DNA from: Liolophura sinensis
Taxonomy: Eukaryota; Mollusca; Polyplacophora; Chitonida; Chitonidae
NCBI RefSeq assembly: GCF_032854445.1
Contig: NC_088307.1
Coordinates: 6,760,001 to 6,824,000, forward strand
Direction of reading: 5' to 3'
DNA: 64,000 nt
Shown: piece by piece, positions 10,701 to 20,500 of the stretch
How positions within the stretch are numbered: the stretch's first letter is position 1
How the letters are laid out: every line of letters begins with the position of its first letter
Translations under genes and position numbers: made by a program
Notes under the pieces: generated by a model
Database searches by the model: none
The model's input: the letters and a program-made list of their open reading frames with translations, nothing else
Told to the model about the DNA's origin: nothing

Positions 10701-13700
10701 TTAAACATTTGTCTCCATGTTTGAAACAGAAATCTTTTGGTAGGGTCTTCACTAGCTAAGGCCCTCATTATAAATATGTAATATGTATGTATATATTTCA
10801 ATGCGAATATGTTCATTGGCTCTAACCTGACCGACCCTTCAAAAAACTTTTTACTGGGATTTTGATAGAAGTTTGTTTTTGGTTTTTGTTTAGTGTCTTT
10901 AATTGAAGTGCCAATATTTTGTTGGCCTAATTAGTCTCCTCAGGTCAGGTTATACCCAACAAAGAATTTTTGGAAGGCCTAGTACAGTCAAAGCATTTTG
11001 TCCTGTTTTATCCTACATTTTTCATGGTGAAGCAAAATTATGGAATATAAATGAAAATAATTTTTTTTGGGACATCTTTTAGGCCTAGCACTTAGAATGG
11101 TGCTAAATTCTATTTGCTCACACCATTTATGTTGACTTAAACTGACCTTTCCAGCATGGCCGGCGAGGTGTTCCAATCGGAGAGATTCGTGACGAGATCG
11201 GTCGTCGTGGATTGTCATCAAGTATTCCACAGGACCGCTTTGATGAGCTGCTTCAAAGGGCAGACAGAGACTCTGACATGTTCCTTAACTTTGATGAATT
11301 CCTTAACATGGTAAGATCAGTTTGTTAACATGTTAAGATTAGTTCCTTAAATGGTAAGATTAGTTCCTGAATGTGTAAGACTGGTTCCTTAATGAGGTAA
11401 GATCAGTTCCTTGACATGGTAACATCAGTTCCTTAATGTGGAAAGACCATTTCCTTAACATGGTAAGATCAGTTCCTTTGATATGGTAAGGTGAACTCCT
11501 TCACCTATTATTAACATGGTAATAAGACTTCCTTAATATAGAAATATCACATTAAGTGTAAGGTTTATTATGTCTGTACTGTAAAAAGATTGACCATGTA
11601 TACTTTAGATAAAGGAAGTCATATAATAACCTTGATATGTTTGATATATTTGATAATTGTCATATTTTTTTTATTGCTTTCTTTTTTTTTCATTTATTAC
11701 AGCATGTAATTCCTTCTAGGTCTTATTTTAATACAAAGGTTTTTGGAGAGTGTAAATGAATTGGATTTTTATGCAGTGAACAATTAAACTGTTGTTGAAA
11801 CAGTGAAGCTTAATTCAGTTTGATGAATAAAAAAACCCTGAAGAACAAAGCATTTGTGTTTCAGATGGCCAGGGCAAGCGAGAGTGAAAGGTCCGCCCTC
11901 AGTAAGACCATCGGCGTGGCTATAGAAAACATTGTGCCGTTACGAATGCGACAAGACTTCCTGGCCAACTACACTTGCTGTCCCCCACCATTGTTCATGC
12001 TGCTCATCAGTATTGCTGAGGTAATTTCAGTCACTGCACTGTGGTGATCACATCATGATGACTGATTGTCCCAGGCTGCTCCTCGGCATTGCTGAGGTAA
12101 TTTCAGTCACCTCACTGTGGTGATCACATCATGATGACTGATTGTCCCAGGCTTCTCCTCGGTATTGCTGAGGTAATTTCAGTCACCTCACTGTGGTGAT
12201 CACATCATGATGACTGATTGTCCCAGGCTGCTCATCAATATTGCTGAAAGTAATTTCAGTCACTGCACTGTGGTGATCACATCATGATGACTGATTGTCC
12301 CAGACTGCTCATCAGTATTGCTGAGGTAATTTCAGTCACCTCACTGTGGTGATCACATCATGATGACTGATTGTCCCAGACTGCTCATCAGTATTGCTGA
12401 GGTAATTTCAGTCACTGCAGTGTGGTGATCACATCATGACTGATTGTCCCAGGCTGCTCCTCGGCATTGCTGAGGTAATTTCAGTCACTGCAGTGTGGTG
12501 ATCACATCATGATGACGGATTGTCTTAGACTGCTCATCGGTATTGCTGAGATAATTTCAGTCACTGCACTGTGGTGATCACATCATGATGACTGATTGTC
12601 CCAGACTGCTCATCAATATTGTTGAGGTAATTTCAGTCACTGCACTGTGGTGATCACATCATGATGACTGATTGTCCCAGACTGCTCATCAGTATTGCTG
12701 AGGTAATTTCAGTCACTGCACTGTGGTGATCACATCATGATGACTGATTGTCCCAGGCTGCTCATCAGTATTGCTGAGGTAATTTCAGCCACCTCACTGT
12801 GGTGATCACATCATGATGACTGATTGTCCCAGACTGCTCCTCGGTATTGCTGAGGTAATTTCAGTCACCTCACTGTGGTGATCACATCATGATGACTGAT
12901 TGTCCCAGGCTGCTCCTTGGTATTGCTGAGGTAATTTCAGTCACCTCACTGTGGTGATCACATCATGATGACTGATTGTCCCAGGCTGCTCATCAGTATT
13001 GCTGAGGTAATTTCAGTCACCTCACTGTGGTGATCACATCATGATGACTGATTGTCCCAGGCTGCTCATCAGTATTGCTGAGGTAATTTCAGTCACCTCA
13101 CTATGGTGATCACATCATGATGACTAATTGTCACATGCTGCTCACCAGTATTGCTGAGGTAATTTCAGTCACCTCACTGTGGTGATCACATCATGATGAC
13201 TGATTGTCCCAGGCTTCAGCAAGTGAGGGGATATTAATCTGTGTCTGTCTGTCCATCCATTGGTCATAGTTTGGCATTCACAAAATAACTGTTTGAGAGT
13301 TTGTCAGATTTCTATAATATTTTGTTTGCAGGTTTTCTTTGTGGAACCTCAGATCAAGCTTGTAAACCTGTTTGATTCATGCAAATTTTTATTGTTCAAA
13401 CATCATCATTTTGCATGAGAATGAGGTATAGATAATTAAACACCAGTGACTACATTGTTGTTACAAGCAATGTTTAAATAACATCATATGCTGCGTGAGA
13501 TCAAGAACGGAAACTTCATCACCATTTTTTACTTACAAATTTCAAACGAAAGCATAATCAACCAATGGCATGTGTCAAAGGAAAAATTACTCTAGGAGAG
13601 TACCTGTGTATTGACACGATGTGAGATGGACAAGTCTGTAAATTTGAACTATTGTATGAAACATAGATGTGTGACCAGTGGAGATTACATTTATTTATTT

Positions 13701-16700
13701 ATTTATTTGGTGTTTTACCCCATACTCAAAAATATTTCACTACAAGACATTGACCAGCATTATGGTGGGAGGACACCCAGCAAGCCTGGGGAAAACCCTT
13801 GACCATCCACAGGTTGCTGGTAGACCTTCCCACATACAGCTGGAGAGAAAGCCAGATTAGTTTTATCCTGGGATGGACTATTTCCATTATCAACCACTGA
13901 CCCCTTAATGTAAATTCAGATTATAACATGTTCTACTTTTAAAATGAAAGAAAACCGAAGCTACAGGAGAAAGACCACCGAAACTTGTCAATACCATTTT
14001 TTTGAAAGAATTTCGGAATGAACAGAAGACTGCATTTCACCTAAAGTTTAGCACTTTTCATGTGTCACATTTTATTTGATTCTTATTGATTCATCCATCA
14101 AAAATGGCCAGTTAAAAGTTTTATGTGAAGTTTGATTAATTTCTTATCGAAAGAAAGTAAGTGTTGGCATTAGAATTAGCATTATAAGGCCTTACTGCAC
14201 TGCTGAAAGTGCATTTTACATACCAAAATTGGGTGAAATTTATATGGGAAATGAAGTCAAATGGATGAATTCTAATGCGAGTTTTACAAATAAAAAGTCA
14301 GTGGGTGCTGTCACAAATCCCTTATCACCTCTGACCTAGTATTTAATGTTGAAATAGCAGAGTCAGATGTATGAGTTGGCATTACACAAGTAATCTTCCA
14401 GAGAATTTCTTCCAACGTATCCAACAAAGATTTTGCATCCTAGCCCAGCTGTCTTTTATAGGCCTCTTCATATCTTTGTGTACTCAGTGTGTGCTTCATG
14501 GCTTGCAGTTTATGGCAGCACAATAACTGGCAACCCCATTTGCGTTTTACGTTCTGTAATATCAGGAGCACGTCATAAATTAAAAGTTTCAGATTATTCC
14601 GGAATGGCCAGTTTGCTGTGATCATTAATATTACCTTGGCCTTTTATTACATGATTTAGGTAGGTTAACTAAATATTTTGTGATATTTATTAAATCTCAA
14701 GTGGTTGCGGTAGGCAAATATTTGCTACTAATATTTGACCTAGATTTACCCACCTACCTCCCTCATTCTCCTCGCAATGGTTCAATCTGATACGATGAAC
14801 AAAGTGCCTTGTCTTGGGAGATAAGATAGTCCATTACAGAGTAAAGGGAGGAATGTTTTGATTGGAAGAGAGCTTCAGAATACATGAAATTTATAAGACA
14901 AATTACTCAAACACAAATTTAAAACGAGCCAAGTTTTTGTGTAATTTGAGTAAAAAACACTCAAACAGACAAATTATTGACTCTGAGGTATTGCATTAGT
15001 GTATTATCATCATTTTAAAGGGACAGTTGACATTCTAGGGTGGAATTTTGCCTGGGCCTTGGTGACATCAGAATTGGGCAACAACAACAATACAGGTGAT
15101 TGTGGGCCATCTAGACCACTTGACCAACAGGCCAACCACATAAGTAGAAGGTGGCTGACCCTTAGACGTTTAGGCAAACAGGTATTATCCCTTTGATGAT
15201 CAGAAAAGCCACAGCTCCCAATCAGCCAATAGCTGAAAATATCAGATTGGTAGATGGCAGAGATTCTAGTTCTGAAATAGGGGAGTTCAAACTCTTTTAT
15301 CGATGAAGGTAGAAAAAGTTATTGGAGTCATGTGACCTGTGATAAATGTTAAGCAAAAATTTTATAGAGACCATTCACTATAAAATGGGCATCTGAAAAC
15401 ATATCATGTAAAGTAATTTACAGTAGACGAATGATGGAGAAAATTAAGAATCTGAACATTTTCAAACTTCAGAAGTTCGTAAATGAAAGAGGTGTTATTT
15501 GTGCCTCTGGATAAGGGTGATCTCGCAGTAAATTAATGTCAACAAAGCCTGCCTAACATTTTTCACTAGTCACATGATATAGTAGGACTGTTTTTCCTTT
15601 GGAAACAAAAGAGTTCCAACTCAAAACTCCCCTGTTGGCTGAGGCAACTCAGGGTGTTGAACCAGCGACCTTAGTCAGATAACAAACGGGCTCTAACCAG
15701 TTTTCTCTAGATGTATATCTGGCCACTTGCTCTCCTTGTTTTCGGGTGTATATCTCACTAAACAGCAATAAGGTAAATAAACACATGTATATTAAAAACT
15801 AACATTTTTTCTGTTATTTCCAGATCATCGTGTTTGTGGTATACGCAGGGGAGTTGGCAGAGAAAGGGGACCCTGTGACAGCCACGAGTGGTGTCCCCAT
15901 GTACAGTCCCCTCATCTACAAACCACGTCGACGCTATGAGGCCTGGAGGTTCATCACCTACATGTTCATACACCAAGGGTAAGTCAGGAGGTAAGAGGTT
16001 CAACTCCAGGCCTGGGTGTTCCTCACTTAAATTTTCATTCACCAAGGGTAAGTCAGGAGGTTAGAGGTTTAAATCCAGTCCTGGGTGTTCTTCACCTAGA
16101 TGTTCATTCACCAATGGTAAGCCAGGAGGTTAGAGGTTCAAATCCAGACCTGGGTGTTCTTCACCTACATGGTCATACACCAAGGGTAATTCAGGAAGAT
16201 TTGTGGGTTAAATTAGTGCCCTTTAAAAAATGGGGAGTTTTTGTGGAGAAAACTGCAAACAAAATAGGGTATATACTCTAACTTTTACCTCAGTCATTAC
16301 TTCACTGTTTTGAATTGAAATCAATTGCTCATCAATTTTTGTTGTTTCAGCTACCTGCACATTTTGTTCAACCTAATCTTCCAGCTGTTACTGGGCCTGC
16401 CTCTGGAAATGGTACACAAATGGTGGAGAATCCTGGTGATTTATCTGCTGGGGGTTTTGGCAGGTAATGTGCAATATGGAGAATCCTGGTGATCTGTCCG
16501 TTGGGTGCTTTGGCAGGTAAAGTGCAGTGTGGAGAATCCTGGTGATCTATCTGCTGAGAGTTTTAGCAGGAAAAGTGCAATGTGGGGAATCCTGGTGATA
16601 TGTCTGCTGGGTGTTGTGTCAGGTAAAGTTCAATATGGAGAATCCTGGTGATCTATCTGCTGAAAATTTTGGCAGGTAAAGTGCATGTGGAGAATCCTGG

Positions 16701-19700
16701 TGATCTATCTGCAGGGAGTTTTGGCAGGTAATGTGCAAGGTGGAGAATACTGGTGATCCGTCTGCTGGAGGTTTTGGCAGGTAATGTGCAATGTGGAGAA
16801 TCCTGGTGATGTGTCCGTTGGGTGTTTTGGCATGTAAAGTGCAATATGGAGAATCCTGGTGATCTATCTGTTGAGAGTTTTGGCAGGAAAAGTGCAATGT
16901 GGAGAATCCTGGTGATCTATCTGCAGGGAGTTTTGGCAGGTAAAGTGCAATGTGGAGAATCCTGGTGATCTATCTGCAGGGAGTTTTGGCAGGTAAAGTG
17001 CAATGTGGAGAATCCTGGTGACCCATCTGCTGTAGGTTTTGGCAGGTAAAGTGCATGTGGAGAATCCTGGTGATCTATCTGCAGGGAGTTTTGACAGGTA
17101 AAGTGCAATGTGGAGAATCCTGGTGATCTATCTGCAGGGAGTTTTGACAGGTAATGTGCAATAAGGAGAATCCTGGTGATCTATCTGCTGAGAGTTTTGG
17201 CAGGAAAAGGGCAATGTGGGGAATCCTGGCGATCTTTCTGCTTGGGGTTTTGGCAGGTAAAGAGCAATGTGGAGAATCCTGGTGTTCAATCTCCTGGGAG
17301 TTTTTGCAGGTAAAGTGTAATGTGTAGAATCCTGGTGTTTTATCTGTTGGGGGTTTCTTTGTTCTTAATGTGAACATTTGAATAAACATCTGCTGTACTA
17401 AAGGCTTCATCTGGAGCCTGGCCTAGTGGTTAGCTTGCTAGCGCAGCACAATGACACAGGAGCCTCTCATCAGGCTTTGGGTTGAAGCCCAGTTTATACT
17501 GGTTTCCCCTATGGTCATATGTGGGAGGGTTTTCTTGCAACCTGCATATGACCATGCGTTTCCGTCTGCACACTTTCCTTCCACCATCATTCTGACCGCC
17601 ATCGTATAAGTGATGTATTCTCGCATACAAGCTGTTAAACACCAATGAGATGAAGACATAAATGATTGTATCTGTGATGTTTCCACCTCATTCTCAGGTT
17701 CTCTGGCCCATTCCGTGACAGATCCAGGTATTGCACTGGCTGGGGCTAGTGGTGGTTGCTACGCCCTGATTGGTGCACACATTGCTGCAGTCATAACAGT
17801 GAGTTAACATTATCAGGTTTAATGTGCCATTCTTTATTTAAAAAGTTGGATACATGTAGATTACTTGATAAAAAATTTCTTGTGATGATATTGCTTTTGG
17901 TTTTCTTTTATTAAATACAATATATTTTTACGTCTTTAACGCCAGTTACCTTTAATGATTTTTGAACGACGTAGAAGTTTTGAAGTAAATTGATTTAATA
18001 TATCAAAAAATCAGATATAAAGTTTTTTTACTTTTCTTGACAGAACTGGAAGGAGATGAATTACAAGTGTTGGGATGGAAATTTTTGCCGCATGCTGCTA
18101 AGTGCTCCAGTCCGTCTCATCATCTTTGTGTCCTTGGGTGAGTTTGTATAAACCTGCTGTGACATTGGGTGAGTTTGTATAAACCTGCTGTGACCTTGGG
18201 TGAGTTTGTATAAACCTGCTGTGACTTTGGGTGAGTTTGTATAAACCTGCTGTGACTTTGGGTGAGTTTGTATAAACCGGTTGTGACATTCCCAATGAGG
18301 TTCTCAAGCTCTATACAAAGGGAAACAAATCTTACAACACCTAAAGCTGCAGTACCCTCTGCCTGCTTTGATTTATTTATTTGATTGATGTTTTACGCTG
18401 TACTCACCTGCTTTAATAAGAATACCAGTAATTTCAACACCAAAACAGGTGAGCATGAATAATTATAGCTGGTATTGTTACTCAAGTATGTAAAGGGCAT
18501 TGCTGTTTGTTGATTTAAAAGATTTTTTTTCCATGTGTACCCCATTGTATTGGTGTAAAAAAAAATTGTGACTGTTTTTGGTTCAACAAAGACGGTAGAT
18601 TCAGTTCGTAACATTAGGTTTGGCCACATTGTAACCAAATATGGCCATTTTGTAACCAGTGGTAACCAGTTTGGGCCAGTTAAATAGGAGTCAGACTTCA
18701 ATAATGTGTAGGCAAGTATGGAACATGAATTTGTGTATGATTTCCCCTGCTCTCATTGTTCAGAGAGCTTTAATTGGATAAAAATAGTGCAAATAGTGGA
18801 TAAAGCTCATGTTGCCAGTTAGACATTCTAATACACGCATCTGTTGAATACAACATCTTTCAAATATTGGGGAAAGTTTGTCAGTAACTTGCCAAAGGTC
18901 AGTGGTTCACCCTTCGCACTTTGGATTCCTCCATGGCTGCAGCATATCGGTGAAAAATTCTTTAGTATGACATTGAAAAACATTCAGACAGATATTTATT
19001 TATTTATTTGATTGGTGTTTTACTTATATATTTCACTTATACCACGGTGGCCAGCATTATGGTGGGAAGAAACCGGGCAGAGCCTGGGGGAAACCCACGA
19101 CCATCTGCAGGTTGTTGACAGACCTTCCCACTTATGGCCGGAAAGGAAGCCAGCATGAGCTGGACGTGAATTCACAGCAACCGCACTGGTGAGAGACTCC
19201 TGGGTCATTACGCTGTGCTAGTGTGCTAACCAACTGAGCCACGAAGGCCCATACAGACAGATAAGTAAATAGCTTTTTTAAACAAATTTGAATTGAGTCA
19301 CATTTAATTTACAAATTTGTAAACAGATATGGTCAGTTTGTAGCAAATGTGTAAGCAGTTCTGATCGTTGTTCCACCACCACATGTACATTCCACCTTAT
19401 GTTCTCAGCCGGGGCTGACACAGGCATGGCCATCTACAGGAGATACTTTGAGGAGATTGAACACAGGATTGGGATCTCGGCTCACATCGGTGGATTAATG
19501 GCAGGTAAAGGGCTTGAAAACTTAATCCACCAAATACTGAAGTTTGTATGAATTCTGTATGAAAGTCTGGTTATTTTGGTTGGTGTTGTTGCCTTCCTTC
19601 ATCATGCTAGTTCCACATGTCATAACTTGTAAACCAAAGAGAACATCCTGCAACAGAATGTAAAATGTTAATGTCTTGAATAGGGCTTACCAGTTAAGAA

Positions 19701-20123
19701 ACAAATACTTGTTTAAATGTTAGATTATCAAGTAATATTGATGTGTTTCTTAGATGAATACATGTATTTCACTTCCAAGAAGGCAGTCAGATTAATAAAT
19801 GCATGGGTGAAAGAAACCAGTATGCCTGGACCTGTTGATCAGTATTGATCACTGTTGATCCTCATGTTGATCCTCTTTTAATTTTAAAGTTTGAAGCATC
19901 CAGTTACATCAGAATTGGTAACTAAACATCTCTCTATTTATTTGCATATTCAGGCTTACTCTTGGGAGTACCAGTCCTGAGGAACATCAATGAACTACCG
20001 TGGGAGAAAACATTGGGCTGGGTTACCTTGGCGATATACCTGGCTGGCGTGCTTGTGGCTGTTCTCTTCAATGGACTGTACAAGGGCTACCCACTTACAG
20101 ACTGGTCTCCCTGTTGCCCTTGA
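7738..20123 (+). CDS. Rhomboid gene 1: EF-hand rhomboid protease, 5' incomplete
   Basis: Predicted intramembrane serine protease of the secretase rhomboid family (S54, RHBDL type), which cuts membrane proteins such as EGF-family ligands within their transmembrane segments. Nine exons are joined: 7738-7761, 11155-11310, 11865-12020, 15824-15978, 16351-16463, 17698-17798, 18044-18137, 19409-19504 and 19954-20123, giving 354 residues without the true start. Residues 45-56 form an EF-hand loop (D45, D47, D49, E56). The rhomboid core carries W153-R154, H167 and N171, catalytic S219 in GASGG and H292 in SAHIGG, and ends DWSPCCP. EF-hand plus rhomboid resembles RHBDL1/RHBDL3-type proteins; orthology is not resolved. 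Five of its donors and its 3' end are seeds of minisatellites. A tandem paralogue lies at 33313-44614. Confidence 0.9.
8015..8105 (+). repeat. SINE family A, 3' fragment
   Basis: GTGGGTTTTCACCTGGTTTCC, CCGCCATAATGCTGGCCGAC and CACCAATCAAATAAATAAAT match the SINE A 3' half; the TTGAGTACGGCG segment is deleted. Confidence 0.75.
9600..9806 (+). repeat. SINE family B with (ACTC)n end
   Basis: Contains GGTGTCTCAGTGAAGCAGCA, then CATCGCCATATGACTGAAAA followed by ATTGTTGAGTACGACGTTAA and CACTCACTCACTCACTCAC. The segment TTGAGTACGACGTTAAAC parallels the SINE A tail TTGAGTACGGCGTAAAAC. Lies in the first long intron of rhomboid gene 1. Confidence 0.75.
10021..10280 (+). repeat. SINE family A, full length
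   Basis: Best-preserved copy. A-box-like TGGCTCAGTTGGTTAGCGC, B-box-like GAGTTCAAGTCCAGC, body CGGCCGTAAGTGGGAAGGTC, tail TTGAGTACGGCGTAAAACAC and AATCAAATAAAATAAATAAA. This organisation is tRNA-derived and Pol III-type. Confidence 0.95.
11155..11310 (+). CDS. Gene 1, EF-hand exon (156 nt)
   Basis: Acceptor TTTCCAG, donor GTAAGATC, phase 0 at both ends. Encodes 52 residues including an EF-hand loop DRDSDMFLNFDE, where position 6 is Met instead of the usual Gly. The last coding bases CTTAACATG and the donor are repeated in the intron. Confidence 0.88.
11289..11545. repeat. 22 bp array seeded by a splice donor
   Basis: Unit TTCCTTAACATGGTAAGATC plus AG is the end of the EF-hand exon and its 5' splice site. 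About ten imperfect units follow (22-24 bp, longer at the end). Several keep ATGGTAAG intact, so they are potential alternative donors. Confidence 0.85.
11865..12020 (+). CDS. Gene 1, linker and TM1 exon (156 nt)
   Basis: Acceptor TGTGTTTCAG, donor GTAATTTC, phase 0. Encodes MARASESERS through CCPPPLFMLLISIAE: a basic linker, the conserved CPPP motif before the first membrane segment, and the start of that segment. Its last 21 bases and donor are the seed of the 76 bp array. Confidence 0.92.
12000..13216. repeat. 76 bp minisatellite seeded by a splice donor, 16 units
   Basis: Each unit holds CTGCTCATCAGTATTGCTGAG, the true exon end, followed by GTAATTTCAGTCAC and GTGGTGATCACATCATGATG. GTAATTTC positions step by about 76 bp from 12021 to about 13158. 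One unit near 12549 has lost GT (GAGATAATTT). The array fills the first 1.2 kb of the intron. Confidence 0.95.
13217..13684. other. Intron sequence, no feature seen
   Basis: Unique AT-rich intron DNA of rhomboid gene 1. Confidence 0.5.
13685..13856 (-). repeat. SINE family A, minus strand, partial
   Basis: Begins with TTTATTTATTTATTTGGTGTTTTAC and continues through CAGCATTATGGTGGGAGG and CATCCACAGGTTGCTGG, the reverse complement of family A. The tRNA-like head is missing. Confidence 0.85.
13857..15636. other. Intron sequence
   Basis: No exon supported. At about 13940-14010 there is a weak copy of the GAAAGACCA-type motif also found near 36290, 46790 and 59660. Confidence 0.4.
15640..15718 (-). 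repeat. tRNA-derived SINE head, minus strand
   Basis: The reverse complement has an A-box-like TGGTTAGAGCCCG and a B-box-like TGGTTCAACACC at tRNA-like spacing. The cloverleaf stems do not pair cleanly, so this is a SINE head rather than a tRNA gene. Confidence 0.45.
15824..15978 (+). CDS. Gene 1, L1 loop exon with WR motif (155 nt)
   Basis: Acceptor TTATTTCCAG, donor GTAAGTCA; ends after two bases of a Gly codon. Completes TM1 (IIVFVVYAGE) and encodes the lumenal L1 loop with EAWRFITYMFIHQG, whose Trp-Arg pair is conserved in rhomboids. The exon of gene 2 at 36863-37017 has the same length and phase. Confidence 0.95.
15955..16200. repeat. 69 bp array seeded by a splice donor
   Basis: CACCTACATGTTCATACACC and AAGG with GTAAGTCAGGAGG recurs with donors at 15979, 16048, 16117 and 16186, exactly 69 bp apart. 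The exon tail and donor are therefore copied about three times into the intron. Confidence 0.92.
16351..16463 (+). CDS. Gene 1, TM2 exon with HxxxN (113 nt)
   Basis: Acceptor TGTTGTTTCAG, donor GTAATGTG; ends with one base of a Gly codon. Encodes YLHILFNLIFQLLLGLPLEM and the next membrane segment. H167 and N171 correspond to the conserved oxyanion-side residues of rhomboids. Confidence 0.94.
16424..17340. repeat. 53 bp minisatellite seeded by a splice donor, about 17 units
   Basis: Unit GGAGAATCCTGGTGATCTAT, CTGC, GGGAGTTTTGGCAG then GTAAAGTGCAATGT: the exon end plus its donor. Donor-like GTAA sites step by about 53 bp from 16464 to 17310; a few are mutated (AGGAAAAG). Minus-strand frames over this array are repeat shadows. 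Confidence 0.95.
17412..17655 (+). repeat. SINE family A, near full length, diverged
   Basis: Head GGCCTAGTGGTTAGCTTGCT, then GACACAGGAGCCTCTCATC, B-box-like GGGTTGAAGCCC, and a diverged tail ending AAACACCAATGAGATGAAG. It sits between the 53 bp array and the catalytic-serine exon. Confidence 0.8.
17698..17798 (+). CDS. Gene 1, catalytic serine exon (101 nt)
   Basis: Acceptor CATTCTCAG, donor GTGAGTTA, closes phase 0. Encodes GSLAHSVTD followed by GASGGCYALIGAHIAAVIT. S219 in GASGG is the nucleophile of the Ser-His dyad. No repeat is seeded at this donor. Confidence 0.95.
18044..18137 (+). CDS. Gene 1, cytosolic loop and TM5 exon (94 nt)
   Basis: Acceptor TTCTTGACAG, donor GTGAGTTTG; ends with one base of an Ala codon. 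Encodes NWKEMNYKCWDGNFCRMLLS and the start of TM5, closely matching gene 2. Confidence 0.94.
18125..18290. repeat. 31 bp array seeded by a splice donor, 5 units
   Basis: TTGG with GTGAGTTTGTATAAACCTGC and TGTGACA recurs with GTGAG sites at 18138, 18169, 18200, 18231 and 18262, exactly 31 bp apart. Every unit keeps an intact GTGAGT donor. Confidence 0.93.
18291..18985. other. Intron sequence with SINE scraps
   Basis: Includes a short SINE A tail (18368-18410, minus) and a fragment around 18860-18985 with AGTAACTTGCCAAAGGTCAG and GTGAAAAATTCTTTAGTATGAC, similar to the SINE B tail. No exon. Confidence 0.5.
18988..19252 (-). repeat. SINE family A, full length, minus strand
   Basis: From TATTTATTTATTTATTTGATTGGTG to GGTTAGC-complement GTGCTAACCAACTGAGCCACG; both tRNA-like boxes are present in reverse complement. 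Contains an open frame of 62 codons that is a SINE artefact. Confidence 0.93.
19409..19504 (+). CDS. Gene 1, catalytic histidine exon (96 nt)
   Basis: Acceptor TGTTCTCAG, donor GTAAAGGG; phase 1 in and out. Encodes AGADTGMAIYRRYFEEIEHR and IGISAHIGGLMA. H292 pairs with S219. It is one codon longer than the gene 2 exon. Confidence 0.94.
19954..20123 (+). CDS. Gene 1, last coding exon (170 nt)
   Basis: Acceptor TGCATATTCAG, stop TGA at 20121. Encodes the last membrane segment and ends YKGYPLTDWSPCCP. The C-terminal DWSPCC is shared with gene 2; the Cys pair may be acylated (inference). Confidence 0.95.
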
Positions 20124-20500
20124 CAACTGAACTGTCACCATTTTGAAACTTTCACACAGTTCTCATCCGCAAGAGCTACCCACTCACAGACTAGTCTCCC
20201 TGTTGCCCTAGGCAACCGGGCAGTCTGAATTTTGAAACTTTCATGCAGTTCTCACCTACATGTACAAGGGCTGCCGACTGACAAAATGGCCTCACTGTTG
20301 CCTGTGACAACCAGACGGACTCCATTTTGAAACTTTCATACAGTATTCATGTCCTAGGTCTACCCAGTGGTGGAAGGGCTTTATTACTGTTGTCTGTGAC
20401 AACTGGACAGCCTACATTTTGAAACTTCCATGCACTTCTCATCTACAAGGGCTACCCACTGATGGAATGGCCTCTCTGTTGCCTGTGACTCATCTTCATG
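20081..20500. repeat. 86-95 bp array copied from the end of the last exon, 5 units
   Basis: CAAGGGCTACCCACTTACAG through the stop codon and CATTTTGAAACTTTCACACAG is repeated from 20081, 20170, 20265, about 20356 and 20446. The real coding end and stop are in the first unit; later units are diverged 3' UTR copies. Confidence 0.9.

Larger units (their letters stand above)
7762..11154. other. Intron 1 of rhomboid gene 1
   Basis: No other exon found. It contains a partial SINE A (8015-8105), SINE B (9600-9806) and a full SINE A (10021-10280). The remainder is unique AT-rich sequence. Confidence 0.55.

Noticed and set aside
12000-13216. Regular 76 bp direct repeats resembling a CRISPR array
   Set aside because: Whole units repeat without unique spacers, and the context is a eukaryotic intron.
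14999-15196. 65-codon frame as an extra rhomboid exon
   Set aside because: No rhomboid similarity, and exons 11865-12020 and 15824-15978 already join in frame.
15640-15718. Functional tRNA gene
   Set aside because: A- and B-box-like motifs exist but acceptor and anticodon stems do not pair cleanly; SINE head more likely.
16619-17410. Minus-strand frames of 63-111 codons with LPAKT / DHQDSPH repeats
   Set aside because: Shadows of the 53 bp donor-seeded array, antisense to a well-supported gene.
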